A stretch of 64,000 bases of DNA. It comes from Cheiracanthium punctorium. Taxonomy: Eukaryota > Arthropoda > Arachnida > Araneae > Cheiracanthiidae. The notes below the pieces were generated by a model that was not told the DNA's origin, made no database searches, and saw nothing but the letters and a program-made list of their open reading frames with translations. The position numbers were made by a program, and so were the translations under genes. Below, piece after piece: positions 36,169 to 48,794 of the stretch (the first letter of the stretch is position 1; each line of letters opens with the position of its first letter). Where the stretch lies: positions 1,054,001 to 1,118,000 of the forward strand of contig JAWZYV010014451.1 in the NCBI GenBank assembly GCA_038373885.1, read 5' to 3'.

Positions 36169-36400
36169 TTTTTTTCCATATAAATTGTGGCGCATTTTTA
36201 GCAGTTCCAGTATATGAACTATTTTCTTTCTTATTTTTCTAGTAGTTTAGATATAGGAATATTACATACATTTATTTAAAATGACAAATAAGAAATTAAA
36301 ATTTCAATTTTCATGAGCAGTAAAATATTTTTGTTTTCATTTTAATTTTATTTTTCAAATTACCAGTGCTTCTGCATTGGCATTACCAGTGAACCTTATT
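36169..36400 (-). repeat. 232 bp inverted repeat, right arm
   Basis: Reverse complement of 35373-35604. High identity indicates a recent inverted duplication or gene conversion between arms. The short ORFs beside it are not conserved coding sequences. Confidence 0.93.
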
Positions 36401-38893
36401 TTATTCTATTGTACACTATTTAGTTTCGTTTTTTTAATCAATTTAAAATCAAAATTGATAACTGTTTTCACGTACTCAAATTTAAATGAAAGGTCGTGTA
36501 TAATGGTATTTAGTTGTATTTTGCATTTTATTTTCGCTTTAATTTTCATGATAATTATATGTGATTTGTTTTGCTCTTCATAGAATTTGCTAAAAGCAGA
36601 CACAAAAATCTGCGAAAATATGGCATATATGTATATGAAAACAAATAAATCAGTTAATAATTGAGATTTCCATGCAATGAGAGATAGCAAAGTTTTTAAT
36701 TACGAAATTCAGTTATGTAACAGAAATACAGGCATGTAAGTAAAGTAATGAAGTTAATCATTTATGCATATAACAGTACTTAAAAATTTTAGTCAGTTTA
36801 ATTTTCATTAAACGTAGAATGAATTAAGACTTAGATATATGATTTTAGTGATTGATAAATAAGTTGAGTTTCGATTCTTTTAGATTTTTGTGGATTGTGC
36901 ATCCTCTCAAGAAAGTATTCAAGCGTAAGTGGTACTTTTCAATGTTTGTTTCCCGTATGAATTGTTGACTTTATTATAAATACTGAAACACGTAGTACAT
37001 AGGAATAAATGTTTATAATAATTTTGATTTTGGGTTCTCGAAAAACTAATTAGTAATTTAGAAAATAAAAATATGAGATTAGTCTAACACTTTTTTTTAG
37101 TACGCGTAGCTAAACATTCTTTATCGGAAACTTTATTTACCTCAACTTACTGGTTTTTTAACTTCGAAAATTTATCCATTTTGATTTCTGCGAACAGCAT
37201 AACATTAAAAAGGATAACTCTAATTATACGCATTTCAATCCGAAATTTATATTTATACTATTAATATAATATAATCAATAAAAACTGTATATGTGTGTTA
37301 ATGAATTTGTTGAGCAGGTTACTAAAATTTTCAATTATAACAACTTGAATAGTTGTCAGGAAATAGCTAACAAAGATGACATACAATAAATTCATGAGCT
37401 ATTCATTTTAACTGGTTGATAAATCGTATTATCCACTGCAGCATACCTCGCATTTCATTGCCAAATTTACTTTAAAAAACATATTTATTCGTACAACAGA
37501 TAATTTGAGGAATATATTCCATTATGTAATTTAGCATTTATTCTCTATTATTAAGTAAACTGATTTTGCTCCCTTATTTTGAAGTTGCATTTATTCCGTC
37601 GTTTAATTTAGTAGTGCTCATTCAATTATGAGCAAACATTTTACAAACATTTTAAATAAATCCCGAAGAATCTTGAAAAACAGAAAAGTTTAACATGAGC
37701 AGCATACTTAAATGAATAAACAGAACCACGTTACGTTAGAAAAGTCTTCGTTTGTTTCCATTTTAAGTGGGAGGTACGCGATTTAGAAGTTTAATTGCTT
37801 ATTTAAAATGTAATTGAATTCTTCAAGTTCCATACTTTTCAGGAAAAACTTTTTTGAGCTATTCTTTAAATTAAAACTTCTATCACTGCAGGCTTTTAAT
37901 TCCTTGAAGTAATACAATTCGTTTTCTCCTTAAACACTTTAACTGGAATTTCTTTAAACTCTGAATATTAAATTAAACATTCGCGTGAATGAAACATTTT
38001 GTTGAACTTTGAAAACTCAACTAATTATTTCTTAATTCGATAGCTCAGTTATTTTCTTGAATGCTCATGTTTCACAGCTTAATAGGAAAATTTCGTAATT
38101 TTGTGACCGTCTAAATACTTTTATTACAAAGGCTAATGCTTTGATAGATTAGATAATTATTTCTTTATTAATATGTTATTAAGAAACTTTACGCCGTTGC
38201 AACATGTTATAAAGCAGATACAAAATTATTAAAGTGCTAATTAAGAGAAGACTTTGATTTCAAAGATGTTACATATAATATTTCGCAAAAAATCATTAAT
38301 AAAACAAAAGTGAAATAAAGAGTGGTGTTTTTATTACTTACTGTTTACCTTCAAAAAATGTTATTTATCTGAAAACATTCTATTGCAGTACGCGTACAAG
38401 TTAAAAATAAAAATTTTCACATTTGTCAGCTATCCAAAAACGTATTAATGTCCGTCTAAAAATATGTAATTCGTAAAAAAGTGTGAGTTTTACTTTGCTC
38501 AGGTAAAAAATGTGAAAGCATGCTGCTTCTTTCATCGTTTAGGATCGTCGGCCAACTATTCAACGCCGATCAATTTATCACTACTTTTAAGGGCTTAAAA
38601 TCTTACTGGAGCAATATCAGATTATGATCTTCCAACTAGTGTGTGTTGTCATCGTGTTCGTAAGATTTGTCTCTTCGTTTCTTAACCATGTTTTGTTGAT
38701 TACCCAGATAACAACAAAATGTTCTTGCACAGAGTCGAAACTAAATAACACGATGGCACAGCATATAGCAGGTAAAGAAAGCTATAATTTGAACGGTTGA
38801 CCAAAGATCCTGCAGACTGAACGGGGAAGCTTCTTTGGCGCTTTTACCTGCACTTAATAATATAACTCACCCTTCTTTACGAATTACTTGCCT
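36401..38893. other. AT-rich intergenic DNA
   Basis: No gene seen. 37800-38220 carries a diverged copy of the segment at 1290-1520, sharing cattcgcgtgaat and a following agatta...taattattt pattern. Confidence 0.4.
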
Positions 38894-39066
38894 TCAGTGG
38901 CGTATCCAAGGGGGGGGGAGGGGACTCAAAACCCCCACCCATGAGGAATTTTTTGCCACCCAAAATGTATAGTCTTCATACCTTATCTCACACACACGTA
39001 TACATAAATGCGACTTGCAATAGTCGTAACACCCCCGCCCAATGAAAAATTTCTGGCTACGTCAAT
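38894..39066. mobile_element. hAT-like MITE (tcagtggcgtagcc family), copy 2
   Basis: The 173 base element begins tcagtggcgtatccaag and ends tttctggctacgtcaat. It is flanked by acttgcct (38886-38893) and acttgtct (39067-39074), an 8 base target duplication with one mismatch. The interior aligns with the reverse complement of copy 1 at 26876-27050. It contains G and C runs near the ends and no ORF. Confidence 0.82.
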
Positions 39067-39074
39067 ACTTGTCT

Positions 39075-39316
39075 GCCATCTTATTTTTTATAATAGATAA
39101 CATTAATTTATAGGAAATGTGAATTAAAAACCGCAAAACTACAAAAGTAGTTTTGTACTTCTTACGATCACGTTAGCTGAGTTAGATTTTTAGCCATGTA
39201 AATAAATAAAAAATAAGCCCAATTAATTAGTAGTGTTTTTTAACTGGCAGTTAAATGTCAAATTTTGGGTTATTCAAGATAAAAGGTTTTTAAATTCAAT
39301 TTTTCTGAAAACTATA

Positions 39317-39360
<44 letters not shown>
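39075..39360. other. Intergenic DNA ending in a (TA)n tract
   Basis: A (TA) run of about 40 bases (39321-39360) abuts the left end of the nested transposon at 39361 and supplied its TA target site. No gene. Confidence 0.6.
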
Positions 39361-39363
<3 letters not shown>

Positions 39364-39633
39364 GGTGTCCAGCCTTAATGTGACCCAATAACTAATTCCC
39401 GAACCGTTCGGTTTAGATATGCACTTCCAATTTGAAAAATGTTTTAAAAAAGGTAAAGAATGCTTTTACGTGCTTTTTGAGACAAAAAACCCATTTAGAA
39501 AAAAATTTCAAAAATTAAATTTTTATACGGTCCCCAGGTCCTATCACTTATATTTTTGGAAAAGATGCAGTACGCAAAAAAAAGAAAGCACGAAAATTTT
39601 CATTTTATTACGATAAAAACTGACCAAGTTATG
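39361..39633 (+). repeat. Left 273 bp terminal inverted repeat
   Basis: Pairs with 43815-44087. The two arms have the same length and share almost every landmark, indicating that the element inserted relatively recently compared with the other MITEs here. Confidence 0.93.
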
Positions 39634-39835
39634 GAACTTATAAAATCATACATTTCATCCATTTTCTCGGCCAATTTCAAGAAGCTAGTAAGGGACCGTC
39701 TCCAAAGTGAAATTAATTGGAACTCTGCCAGGAAACTTTCGCTCTTGCACGTCACTCTTATGTAAATCGTTTTTAAATTTAAAAGTACATACATTACGTT
39801 AATATTACAATAATTGAGTACTTAATCCATTTTAA

Positions 39836-42205
39836 CCCACTGTCCTATCCAGAGGACAGCTGTAAAATAGCATGTGGAAATCAGTATTTATTTGTTGTGA
39901 ATATTTTATCAGCTGGAACATGTAGAGGCATGTCTAAGCTTCTGCTAGCAATAGTTATCTGTCGCCTATCCCTCGCGACAGTCTGGAAAAGCTACTTATT
40001 TCCCTCGTTAGTGGGCATAGTTTGTATTTTCGTTTTGCGGTTGCAGAATTCCTTTTCAGTTTACTTCAGGCACTTGGCCAAGCACTTTGTATGTGAGAGT
40101 ACTCTTTATTTATCATCCTGGTGGTTAGTTAAAACTTTATTTGTAATAGGTAAGTTGTAGTGCATTATTGTTTAACTGTCCTCCCAATAGGACAGTGGGA
40201 CGATACGCATGCAATTGATGCGTTATTTCTAACTTTATAACTAAGAGTTAAAAAAAAAAAAATCCTACCTAGTGTTTTACCCTGCACAGTCATGTCGGTG
40301 TGAAGGTTTCTGAAGTAAAAGGAAGCACTGGAAATATTCAATAGTTTAGATCCAGATGAGAGCGATGTTTAAATTGCTGTGTTACCACCTAGTTCTAGTC
40401 TTTCGACAACAAAGCAGAAACGAAAAGCTAAAAAACACGAGTCATCTTGGATAAAGACGAAGTCACCACAGTATACAAAATGGAAAACACCGGCTGATTC
40501 AATTTCAAATGAAATGCTCAAGCAGGTGGAAACTACACTGAAAGAAAAATCTTCAGCTGAGCTTTTTGAGGAGTTTTATTCCAATGAGGTTTAGGATCAC
40601 ATAGTAAAAGAAACTATTCGATACGCAACAGATGTAAAAAACGAAAACGATTTCTGGACAAGTGCTGATGAAATACGCGTGTTTCTAGGAATTTTGCTTC
40701 TAACTGGTTATCATTCAAATACCTGTGAACGTGATTACTGGTCAGATTCTGAAGACCTTGGCATTACTCTGGTAAAAAATGCCGTGTCAGGAAACCGTTT
40801 CCAAAAGTTGAAATCTCATTTACACTTCGTGGACAATGGAACAGTAAGTCAGTATCCCGAGGATCGATCTTTCAAGGTAAAACCTTTGTTTGCAATGCTG
40901 AATAATAATTTTATGACGTTTAGACACGTCTCAGAAAATCTAAGCATTGATGGGATGATTATCGCGTACTACGGTAGGAATAGTTTGAAACAATTTATTC
41001 GAGGCAAACCAATACGCTTTGGATATAAACTTTGGGCTATCTGTGGAAGCGAAGGATATTGTTATAACTTTTCCCTCTACTGCGGGAAAGAATCTGATTC
41101 AAGAAAGAATACTCCTCTTGGTACCCATGTTGTGCTGAAACTGACAGAGAACATTGTGAATCCTTCAGGCTATACTTTGATAATTTTTTACCAGCATTGA
41201 TCTTTTGAGAAATCTTGGTGAACAAGGTTATAGAGCCACAGGAACCATACGAAAAAATCGGATAAACCCTGAGCTTTAGAAGAATCTAAGTCTATGCAGA
41301 AGAAAGAAAGAGGCGCATGTGATTTTTCATTTGACAAAATTCTGAGATTTTCTTGGTGCGATGGAATAATAATAGTACTGTCACTGTTGCTTCAAATTTC
41401 AGCACCCTAGAAGCGTTTTTTGATGTGAAGAGGCGAGTAAAAGGACACAAAGTTAATGTGAAGATGCCTAATTTGATAAACTCTTACAACAAACAATCAG
41501 TCTTGGTGGATCACCACGACTAGTTGGCTGAACTATACGCCATAAGAAAAAAGTGGTACTGGCCACTTTTCATTTGTACGCTGAACATGGCAGTGGTAAA
41601 TGCATGGATAATCCATAAAGCTGTCAACAAAAAGTGATGCCCTAACCTTGAAAGAGTTCCGAAGATCAATAACAACTGTTTATCTAAAAAAAAGACTGGG
41701 GTAGAACAAAAGGCAGACCCAGGATCTCTTCCGTACCTCATAGTGCAAAAGAAAACATCTCCAAAGATGGTATTGGCCATTTTTTACTGAAGAGAGAGAA
41801 ACAGCGCCGTTGTCAAAGAGAGGGCTGCAAAGGAAAACCTAAAACATACTGCGGGAAATGAGATAAAATACTTTGTCAGGCTTGCTTTGGACCTTTCCAC
41901 CAAGTTTAGTATTATACTCAATTGAAAATTGAACTCTTAAAGTGAATAATGAAGTATTATTCAAACATTGTAAAAGTTTGTAGGCATAAATTGCTTTTCA
42001 CTAATGAAGAAAGCACTGAGATTGCTAAGTGCAAATTTTATCCCCGTTATCCCAGTGTCCTATGTAGAGGACGGGTCAGATTTCCAAAATAAAAAATTCA
42101 AAAATTTCAAGTTTTGTTATATTTAGTCTATTTAGGTTAAATATACCTCAGAAAATGTAATTATTCTCAAATTTGAACATAATAAATAAATTGGGATAAA
42201 ACGGG
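39836..42205 (+). mobile_element. piggyBac-type transposon, 2,370 bp
   Basis: Flanked on both sides by TTAA (39832-39835 and 42206-42209), the obligatory piggyBac target duplication. The ends are cccactgtcctatccag on the left and ataaaacggg on the right, so only the terminal CCC/GGG and part of the next bases pair. Subterminal palindromic motifs gtcctat(cc)agaggacag (39842-39859), gtcctcccaataggacag (about 40181-40198) and gtcctatgtagaggacgg (about 42057-42074) recur. It carries one decayed transposase. It lies inside the Tc1/mariner-type element, so it inserted later. Confidence 0.93.
40292..41945 (+). pseudogene. piggyBac transposase, disrupted
   Basis: Starts at the ATG at 40292. In-frame stops fall at 40301, 40316, 40370 and 40592, yet the frame keeps family sequence such as FNSLDPDESDV, DEIRVFLGILLLTGYH and FQKLKSHLHFVD. 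The first catalytic region reads LSIDGMIIAYYGR and KPIRFGYKLWA (conserved aspartate present). A one-base loss near 41185 shifts the frame just after YFDN, the second aspartate motif. Another shift near 41365 and stops at about 41519 and 41639 follow. The third motif survives as SYNKQSVLVDHHD. The C-terminal cysteine-rich finger is visible as RRCQREGCKGKPKTYCGK, with one cysteine turned into TGA, then CQACFGPFH. Nearly full length (about 550 codons) but not translatable. The transposase would normally cut and paste at TTAA. Confidence 0.93.
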
Positions 42206-42418
42206 TTAAGAAATAAAATTTATTCTGTGTACGTATAAAACATAGATAAAATAAAATATTTTGGACGAAGAAAACGTTTTAAAAGCAGTTCCAAAAAAAT
42301 AGACTTATTTGCCAGCGGCTTCAGACTGATTTGCTGCGGTTAAAAATCTGTTGTGTAGTCGCTTGCAATTGCATACAGTCGTATTCTAATATTAAGAATT
42401 CTAGTACGGGAGAACGAG

Positions 42419-43527
42419 ATGTATACAAATGAAGAATACTGCGAAATGGTACTGTTGTATGGGCAGTGTAATCGAAATAAGAGAGAGGCGGCAAGACTTT
42501 ATGCCATTAAATTTCCCAGTCGAAGACATCCATCTTATTGTACAATTGCCCGTGCTGTTCAACGCTTGTATAAAACTGGGAGTTGTCATAGACGTATTCC
42601 CTTGTCTCGTGCACACCTTTAAGCTTGCGGATACCCGCTGAGGATGTTCTAGGATATGCCCTGGCTCATCCTGAAATTAGTGTCCAGGATATTAGCAAGG
42701 CTTGTTCCTACTCAAAATCGACGGTGTGGAACATATTACATACGTATGGTGCAAATCCTTATCGTCTAGTCCTGGCGCAGGAACTAATGCCTAGAGACCA
42801 GAAGCGTCGTTTTGATTTTTGCAATTTCGTGTTAAACACACTGGATGAAAATCCAGATTTTTTGAATGAAGTTTTGTGGTCGGATGAATGCGAGTTCTCG
42901 AGGCAAGGCACTATTAATACACAGAATACGCATTATTGGTCCCTCGAAAATCCACATCTAATACGACCGAATCGCCACTAAGTGCCCTGGTCGGTGAATG
43001 TGTGGTGCGGAATATGAAAGAGCACCTTAATTGGCCCACTTTTTTTTGATGGACCTTTAACATCAGAATCATACACGGAAATTTAATCTGGACCGTTAGC
43101 CGATTCTTTAGAAGATGAAGTTTCCTTACGGGATTTGTCACGCATGTGGTACCAGCATGATGGTGCACCCGCACACAAATCTGCGCAACCATGTACATTT
43201 TTGGCGCAGACATTTGACACTCGAATAATCGGCTACTGAGGTCAACAGGAGTGGCCCCCGCAATCACCCGACCCAAGTCCTCTGGATTTATTTCTCTGGG
43301 GGTTTCTGAAAAGCAACGTGTACGAACGTGAATCCATGAGTAAATCCGATTTACTCAATCGAATCAGCATGGCATGCATGTCTGTGACACCAACAATGTT
43401 GCAGAAGCTACAGGCGGAGTTTCTGACGCGGGTTCGGTACTGCATTTCTGCGGAAGGCAGTCATTTTGAAAATTTTTTAAGTTTATTTGGTCATTCTGAT
43501 ATAATAAAGCCCCTGATTCATGATTAG
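42419..43527 (+). pseudogene. Tc1/mariner superfamily transposase, disrupted
   Basis: Begins at the ATG at 42419 with MYTNEEYCEMVLLYGQCNRN, the first helix-turn-helix. A one-base loss near 42610 shifts the frame. The second HTH reads HPEISVQDISKACSYSKST in the frame that then stays open to 43527 apart from four in-frame stops (TAA at 42979, then TGA, TAA and TGA further on). Three catalytic acidic motifs are recognisable: WSDECEF, WYQHDGAPAHKS and SPDPSPLDLFLWG, with 36 residues between the second and third aspartates. C-terminal sequence includes NVYERESMSKSDLLNR and GSHFENFL. Length is about 369 codons, close to full. It belongs to the host element of the nest. The stops each look like single substitutions, so decay is by point mutation rather than deletion. 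Confidence 0.93.
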
Positions 43528-43814
43528 CGTATCATTCCACATTATGCTATAATTTGAACGACAAATCCTGTATTCCTTTGCTGTTATTTGTTAAAACAAG
43601 CTGTTTCAAACTTTTCGATACAAGTTGTATTTCCTTAATTTAACTTTCATTGTTTGCCATACAGCAATACAAATTGTCAATCTATGATGTGTATGTTTTA
43701 ATATTAATGTTTTTTTTTCCTTCTTGTTGTAGATAGCGAATTACTGTTCTCTAAATTGAATTTATATACGACCCCCTTTTTCTGAGCAATTCAGATGCTT
43801 CAACTTTATGCACG

Positions 43815-44087
43815 CATAACTCGGTCAGTTTTTATCGTAATAAAATGAAACTTTTTGTGTTTACTTTGTTTTTGTGTACTGCATGTTTTCCTAAATATAA
43901 GTGATAAGACCTGGGGACCGTATAAAAATTTAATTTTTGAAATTTTTTTCTAAATGGGTTTTTTTGGTTCGAAAAGCACGTAAAAACATTCTTTACCTTT
44001 TTAAAACATTTTTCAAATTGGAAGTGCATATCTAAACCGAACGGTTCGGGAATTAGCTATTTGGTCACATTAAGGCTGGACACATTG
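43815..44087 (-). repeat. Right 273 bp terminal inverted repeat
   Basis: Reverse complement of 39361-39633. The outermost bases read cacattg instead of the caccctg expected from the left end, so the terminus carries a couple of substitutions. Confidence 0.92.
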
Positions 44088-45519
<1,432 letters not shown>

Positions 45520-46137
45520 ACTCTATAATTAATTTTCGAAACAGTATCATAAAACAGCTAAAAAGCTTTTTGAAACATAGGCAATTATCATGTAATCATG
45601 TACATTAGTTTTAGACTAATTTACACATGTGTAAATTAATGCGTTTTATCTTGAGAATGTCGAATCTTTCAGCAAAAAAAAATTATCCCGTGGTACGTCT
45701 GTTTTTTATTGCATCATCTCAAAATTTTTTAATTAAAGGGAGTTTCTAATAAAACCTAAAATATTCAAATTACACACACATGGACCATATTTTACGATTT
45801 TTTTTAAGCATTTAACATTTTTTGGGGGGTATAGCCTCTGAAAAAAAAATTAATTTTTCATCTTGATGATCTCAAATTGCTGTTCCAAGTTGACTGAAAT
45901 GGCAAAAATTTCGAAATTGTTTTACTCGTGACTTGAATTTTGAATCAGAGATCATTTATTTAAGTTGAAGTTTAATGCAATATTAATCTTGTGAAAATTA
46001 AATCTTACGTTCTTCATTTACGAGCTCTATTAGATTACGATGAAAATATCTGGTGCTGAAATAAATCATCGTTGAATATTTGAAAACGGACGCCTTTCTT
46101 TATCTTGTTTCTCATATCTGTGCAAAATTTCCTAGCC
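45520..46137. other. AT-rich intergenic DNA
   Basis: No supported gene or repeat. Confidence 0.4.
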
Positions 46138-46378
46138 AGTCGGTATATATCTGCCAGTAAAAATAACATATAAACACCAATCGGTATGAATCTGCAAGCG
46201 AAATCATATATAAACACCAGTCGGTATGAATCTGCAAGCGAAGTCACATATAACCACCAATCGGTATATATTTGCAAGCGAAAATCACATACAAACAGCA
46301 ATTGGTATGAATATGCAAGCGAAGTAACATATAAACACCAATCGGTATATATCTACAAGCGAAATCACATATAAACAG
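46138..46378. repeat. 40 bp minisatellite, 6 copies
   Basis: The unit (c)ggtatgaatctgcaagcga followed by a(a/g)tcacatataaacaccaat recurs with starts at 46141, 46182, 46222, 46262, 46303 and 46343 (periods 40-41). Copies differ by a few substitutions. Because 40 is not a multiple of three, the ORFs over it read the unit in all frames and are not protein repeats. Confidence 0.95.
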
Positions 46379-46939
46379 AATCCGTATTCGAATTCCGAAA
46401 AATCGCTTATTCCTTCAAAAATGGAAAAACCTCATGTATTCGGAAGGCGGACTGGTTCATAATCCTGGACTGATTATAAATGAACTCCTACGACGCACAT
46501 TGACGTTACATCTCGAGAAAGCAGAACAAGACGCCAGATATAATGAGAAAATATTTAAAAAATAGATAAATTGGGGACCACGCTATAGACTAGAAACCTA
46601 ACTAATAAGAACTTTAAAAAAGCAATCAGTCTCATGTCTTTCTATTGCATCATTTTGGAAGGAAAGATGCAATGGAAAGATTGTTTATTTTTCTTTTTTT
46701 ATCGTTTCCATCCTTAAGCATTGATGTTGGAAACGTTGATTCTTTATAACCACTGCCTATCTTGTAACTTCTCTCAAGCGTTTCTGGGGGGTATGCTATA
46801 AACGTGTGATGCTTTATAACGCTGGTATTTCTCCACATTTTATACAGCTTATGGAAGGTTTCAAAAAAATTTCTGACTTACCACATTACAAAATAGCTGT
46901 TGCAACACAATAGCTATTTAGTAATATTTGTTTGATAGA
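46379..46939. other. AT-rich intergenic DNA
   Basis: No supported gene. The 62-codon minus opening at 46650-46838 is not recognisable. Confidence 0.4.
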
Positions 46940-47504
46940 CACTGTGTTTCAAGAAGAACCCTTAACGTCGAGAATGAATAACTCAAAAACGGTGATATAG
47001 TAGCATGAAACAAGTGGTGTGCTTATTTAAAAAAAATCTGATGTGTCCAACACATAACTTCCTTGCACGTCCATTAGATCAAAAATATTTTCGACGCACT
47101 TCTTCTAAATTTATTTGTTTGAAAGAGATAAAATATCAATAATAGTAAGGTTTAGCGATTTCCAGCCAAATAGTTCGATATCGCCAAGCTGAGTTCAATT
47201 TGAAAGATTTCCTTCTGACACTTTATTTGGCGATATTTCACCAAAAGTCGACAAACTTGAGATAGTCTGCGAGATTTTGGGGATAGCCAAAGTAGTCATT
47301 GACCACAGACTTTCAATGAATTGAATGCATCCATACACCTCAATGTATTCAAAGTCATTTGGATCACCCTGTAAATAAATTCTCAGTCGATTGCTGTCAA
47401 AAAAGATATTGAAAACAGTTAGATATTACAATAGTTCTAAATACAAAAGTTAAGAAATCTACGGGTTAGTTTTAGAGTTATACAAAATACGAAATAATTT
47501 TTAG

Positions 47505-47766
47505 CGCCAAATTTGGCGATATTTCGGCGAAACTCGTCAATATCGACGACATTTGGCGAAATTTTAAGCATGAACCAAACAATGACAGATTATCGCCAAA
47601 TTTGGCGATATTTTGCCAAAACTCGCCAAGAACGATGACAAATGGCGATACTTTGGGCATGGACCAAATGACTGACTATCGCCAAATTTGGCGATATTTC
47701 GCCAAAACTCGCCAAGGTTGAGGACAGACGGCGAGATTTTGGGCATGTACCAAACAATGACTATCT
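47505..47766. repeat. 86-89 bp tandem array with 20 bp palindromic core
   Basis: Three copies start at 47505, 47594 and 47680 with cgccaaatttggcgatattt. They continue with gccaaaactcgccaag and a variable segment, ending gggcatg(g)accaaa(c)atgac. In copies 2 and 3 the core tatcgccaaatttggcgata (47591-47610 and 47677-47696) is a perfect 20 base palindrome. A weaker copy lies at about 47215-47300, and single fragments occur at 6385-6450 and 4072-4222. Confidence 0.92.
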
Positions 47767-48241
47767 ACAGTAGTATTATATTGAAGATGTCCATAGACAT
47801 TAAAGTACTGAAATTCTTTCCTGTGGTCCTGTAAATTGGGTAGATTGGAACCAAAAATCGAGATGCACAACTAGATGTTACAACATTCTTATATATGAAA
47901 TTTCATAATAGTTTTTGAGATTTGAGAGTTAAATATGCACACACGTACAGCAAAAGTCGCCAAGCTTGGCGACTTTTGGCATAGTTCTTGAGGGAGGCAC
48001 GTGACCGTGGTCGGACCATTACCTAACTTATGTGGTAGGACGGTATTGTGCTTGAAATGGATGAATGCCCCTAAAATTGCCATTGACCGTAATGTATTGG
48101 AAATCTTTTGAGTGTTCCTGTAGCAGAACTATAAATGATAAAGACACTTTTTTTAATGGAGAAATTCATTTTCTAACTCTTTACAGCATATATCACTTCT
48201 GAGTCGTTTGAAATAGCCCAATACCTCTAAAAAACGCTTTG

Positions 48242-48760
48242 ATGAATTTCGGCCCTTAGAGCGTAGTGTATTTCGAATCTTTTGGGCGGTCCTGTAGATA
48301 AACTATTCAGTCGAATGGAACCGAAAGGGGAGGTGCACAACAAGATGTTACAACAATCCTAAATATAAAGTTTCAACATTGTACACCTAACAGTTTTTGA
48401 GATATGCGAGTTTAATGAATTTCGGCCCATTGAGCGTAATGTATTTCGAATGTTTTGGGCAGTCCTGTAGATAAACTATCCAGTCGAATGGAACCAAAAG
48501 GGGAGGTGCACTACTAGATGTTACAACTATCCAAAATATGAAGTTTCGACATTCTACGCCTAATAGCTTTTGAGTTAGGCGAGTTTAATGAATTTCGGCC
48601 CATAGAGCGTAATGTATTTCGAATCTTTTGGGCGGTCCTGTACATAAACTATCCATTCGATTGCCACCAAAAGGGGAGGTGCACAACTAGATCATAGAAC
48701 AATCCTAAATATCAAATCTCAACATTTTACGACCAATAGTTTTTGAGATATGCGAGTTAC
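48242..48760. repeat. 173 bp tandem array, 3 copies
   Basis: Units begin atgaatttcggccc at 48242, 48415 and 48588, exactly 173 bases apart. Each contains gagcgta(a/g)tgtatttcgaat, gtcctgta(g/c)ataaact, aaaggggaggtgca and ttttgaga/tat(g)cgagtt. A degenerate unit precedes the array (about 48060-48150), and related units occur at 47320-47400 and 7930-8390. There is no conserved ORF. Confidence 0.95.
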
Positions 48761-48794
48761 ATACATACGTACGTACGTACATACGTACGTACAG
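48761..48794. repeat. (acgt/acat)n microsatellite
   Basis: A short tract of acat and acgt tetramers directly follows the last 173 base unit. Confidence 0.9.

Larger units (their letters stand above)
39361..44087 (+). mobile_element. Tc1/mariner-type transposon, interrupted by piggyBac
   Basis: Terminal inverted repeats of 273 bases (39361-39633 and 43815-44087) begin cagggtgtccagccttaatg. The flanking dinucleotide is TA on both sides (39359-39360, 44088-44089). Arms are highly similar (for example aaccgttcggtttagatat and ggaccgtataaaaattt). Removing the inserted piggyBac (39836-42205 plus one TTAA) leaves about 2.35 kb with a single plus-strand transposase pseudogene at 42419-43527. The long arms yield matching short ORFs on opposite strands (39419-39616 and 43832-44029), which are not genes. 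Confidence 0.93.

Noticed and set aside
39419..39616. ORF repeated at 43832-44029 on the opposite strand, suggesting a duplicated gene
   Set aside because: Both lie in the 273 bp terminal inverted repeats of the outer transposon and carry no domain.
46035..46374. ORFs on both strands with peptide repeats
   Set aside because: They cover the 40 base minisatellite. A 40-41 base period shifts the frame each unit.
47478..47870. Overlapping minus-strand ORFs with repeated ISPNLA-type peptide
   Set aside because: They are the 86-89 base array read in frame. The unit length is not consistently a multiple of three and the peptide is not maintained.
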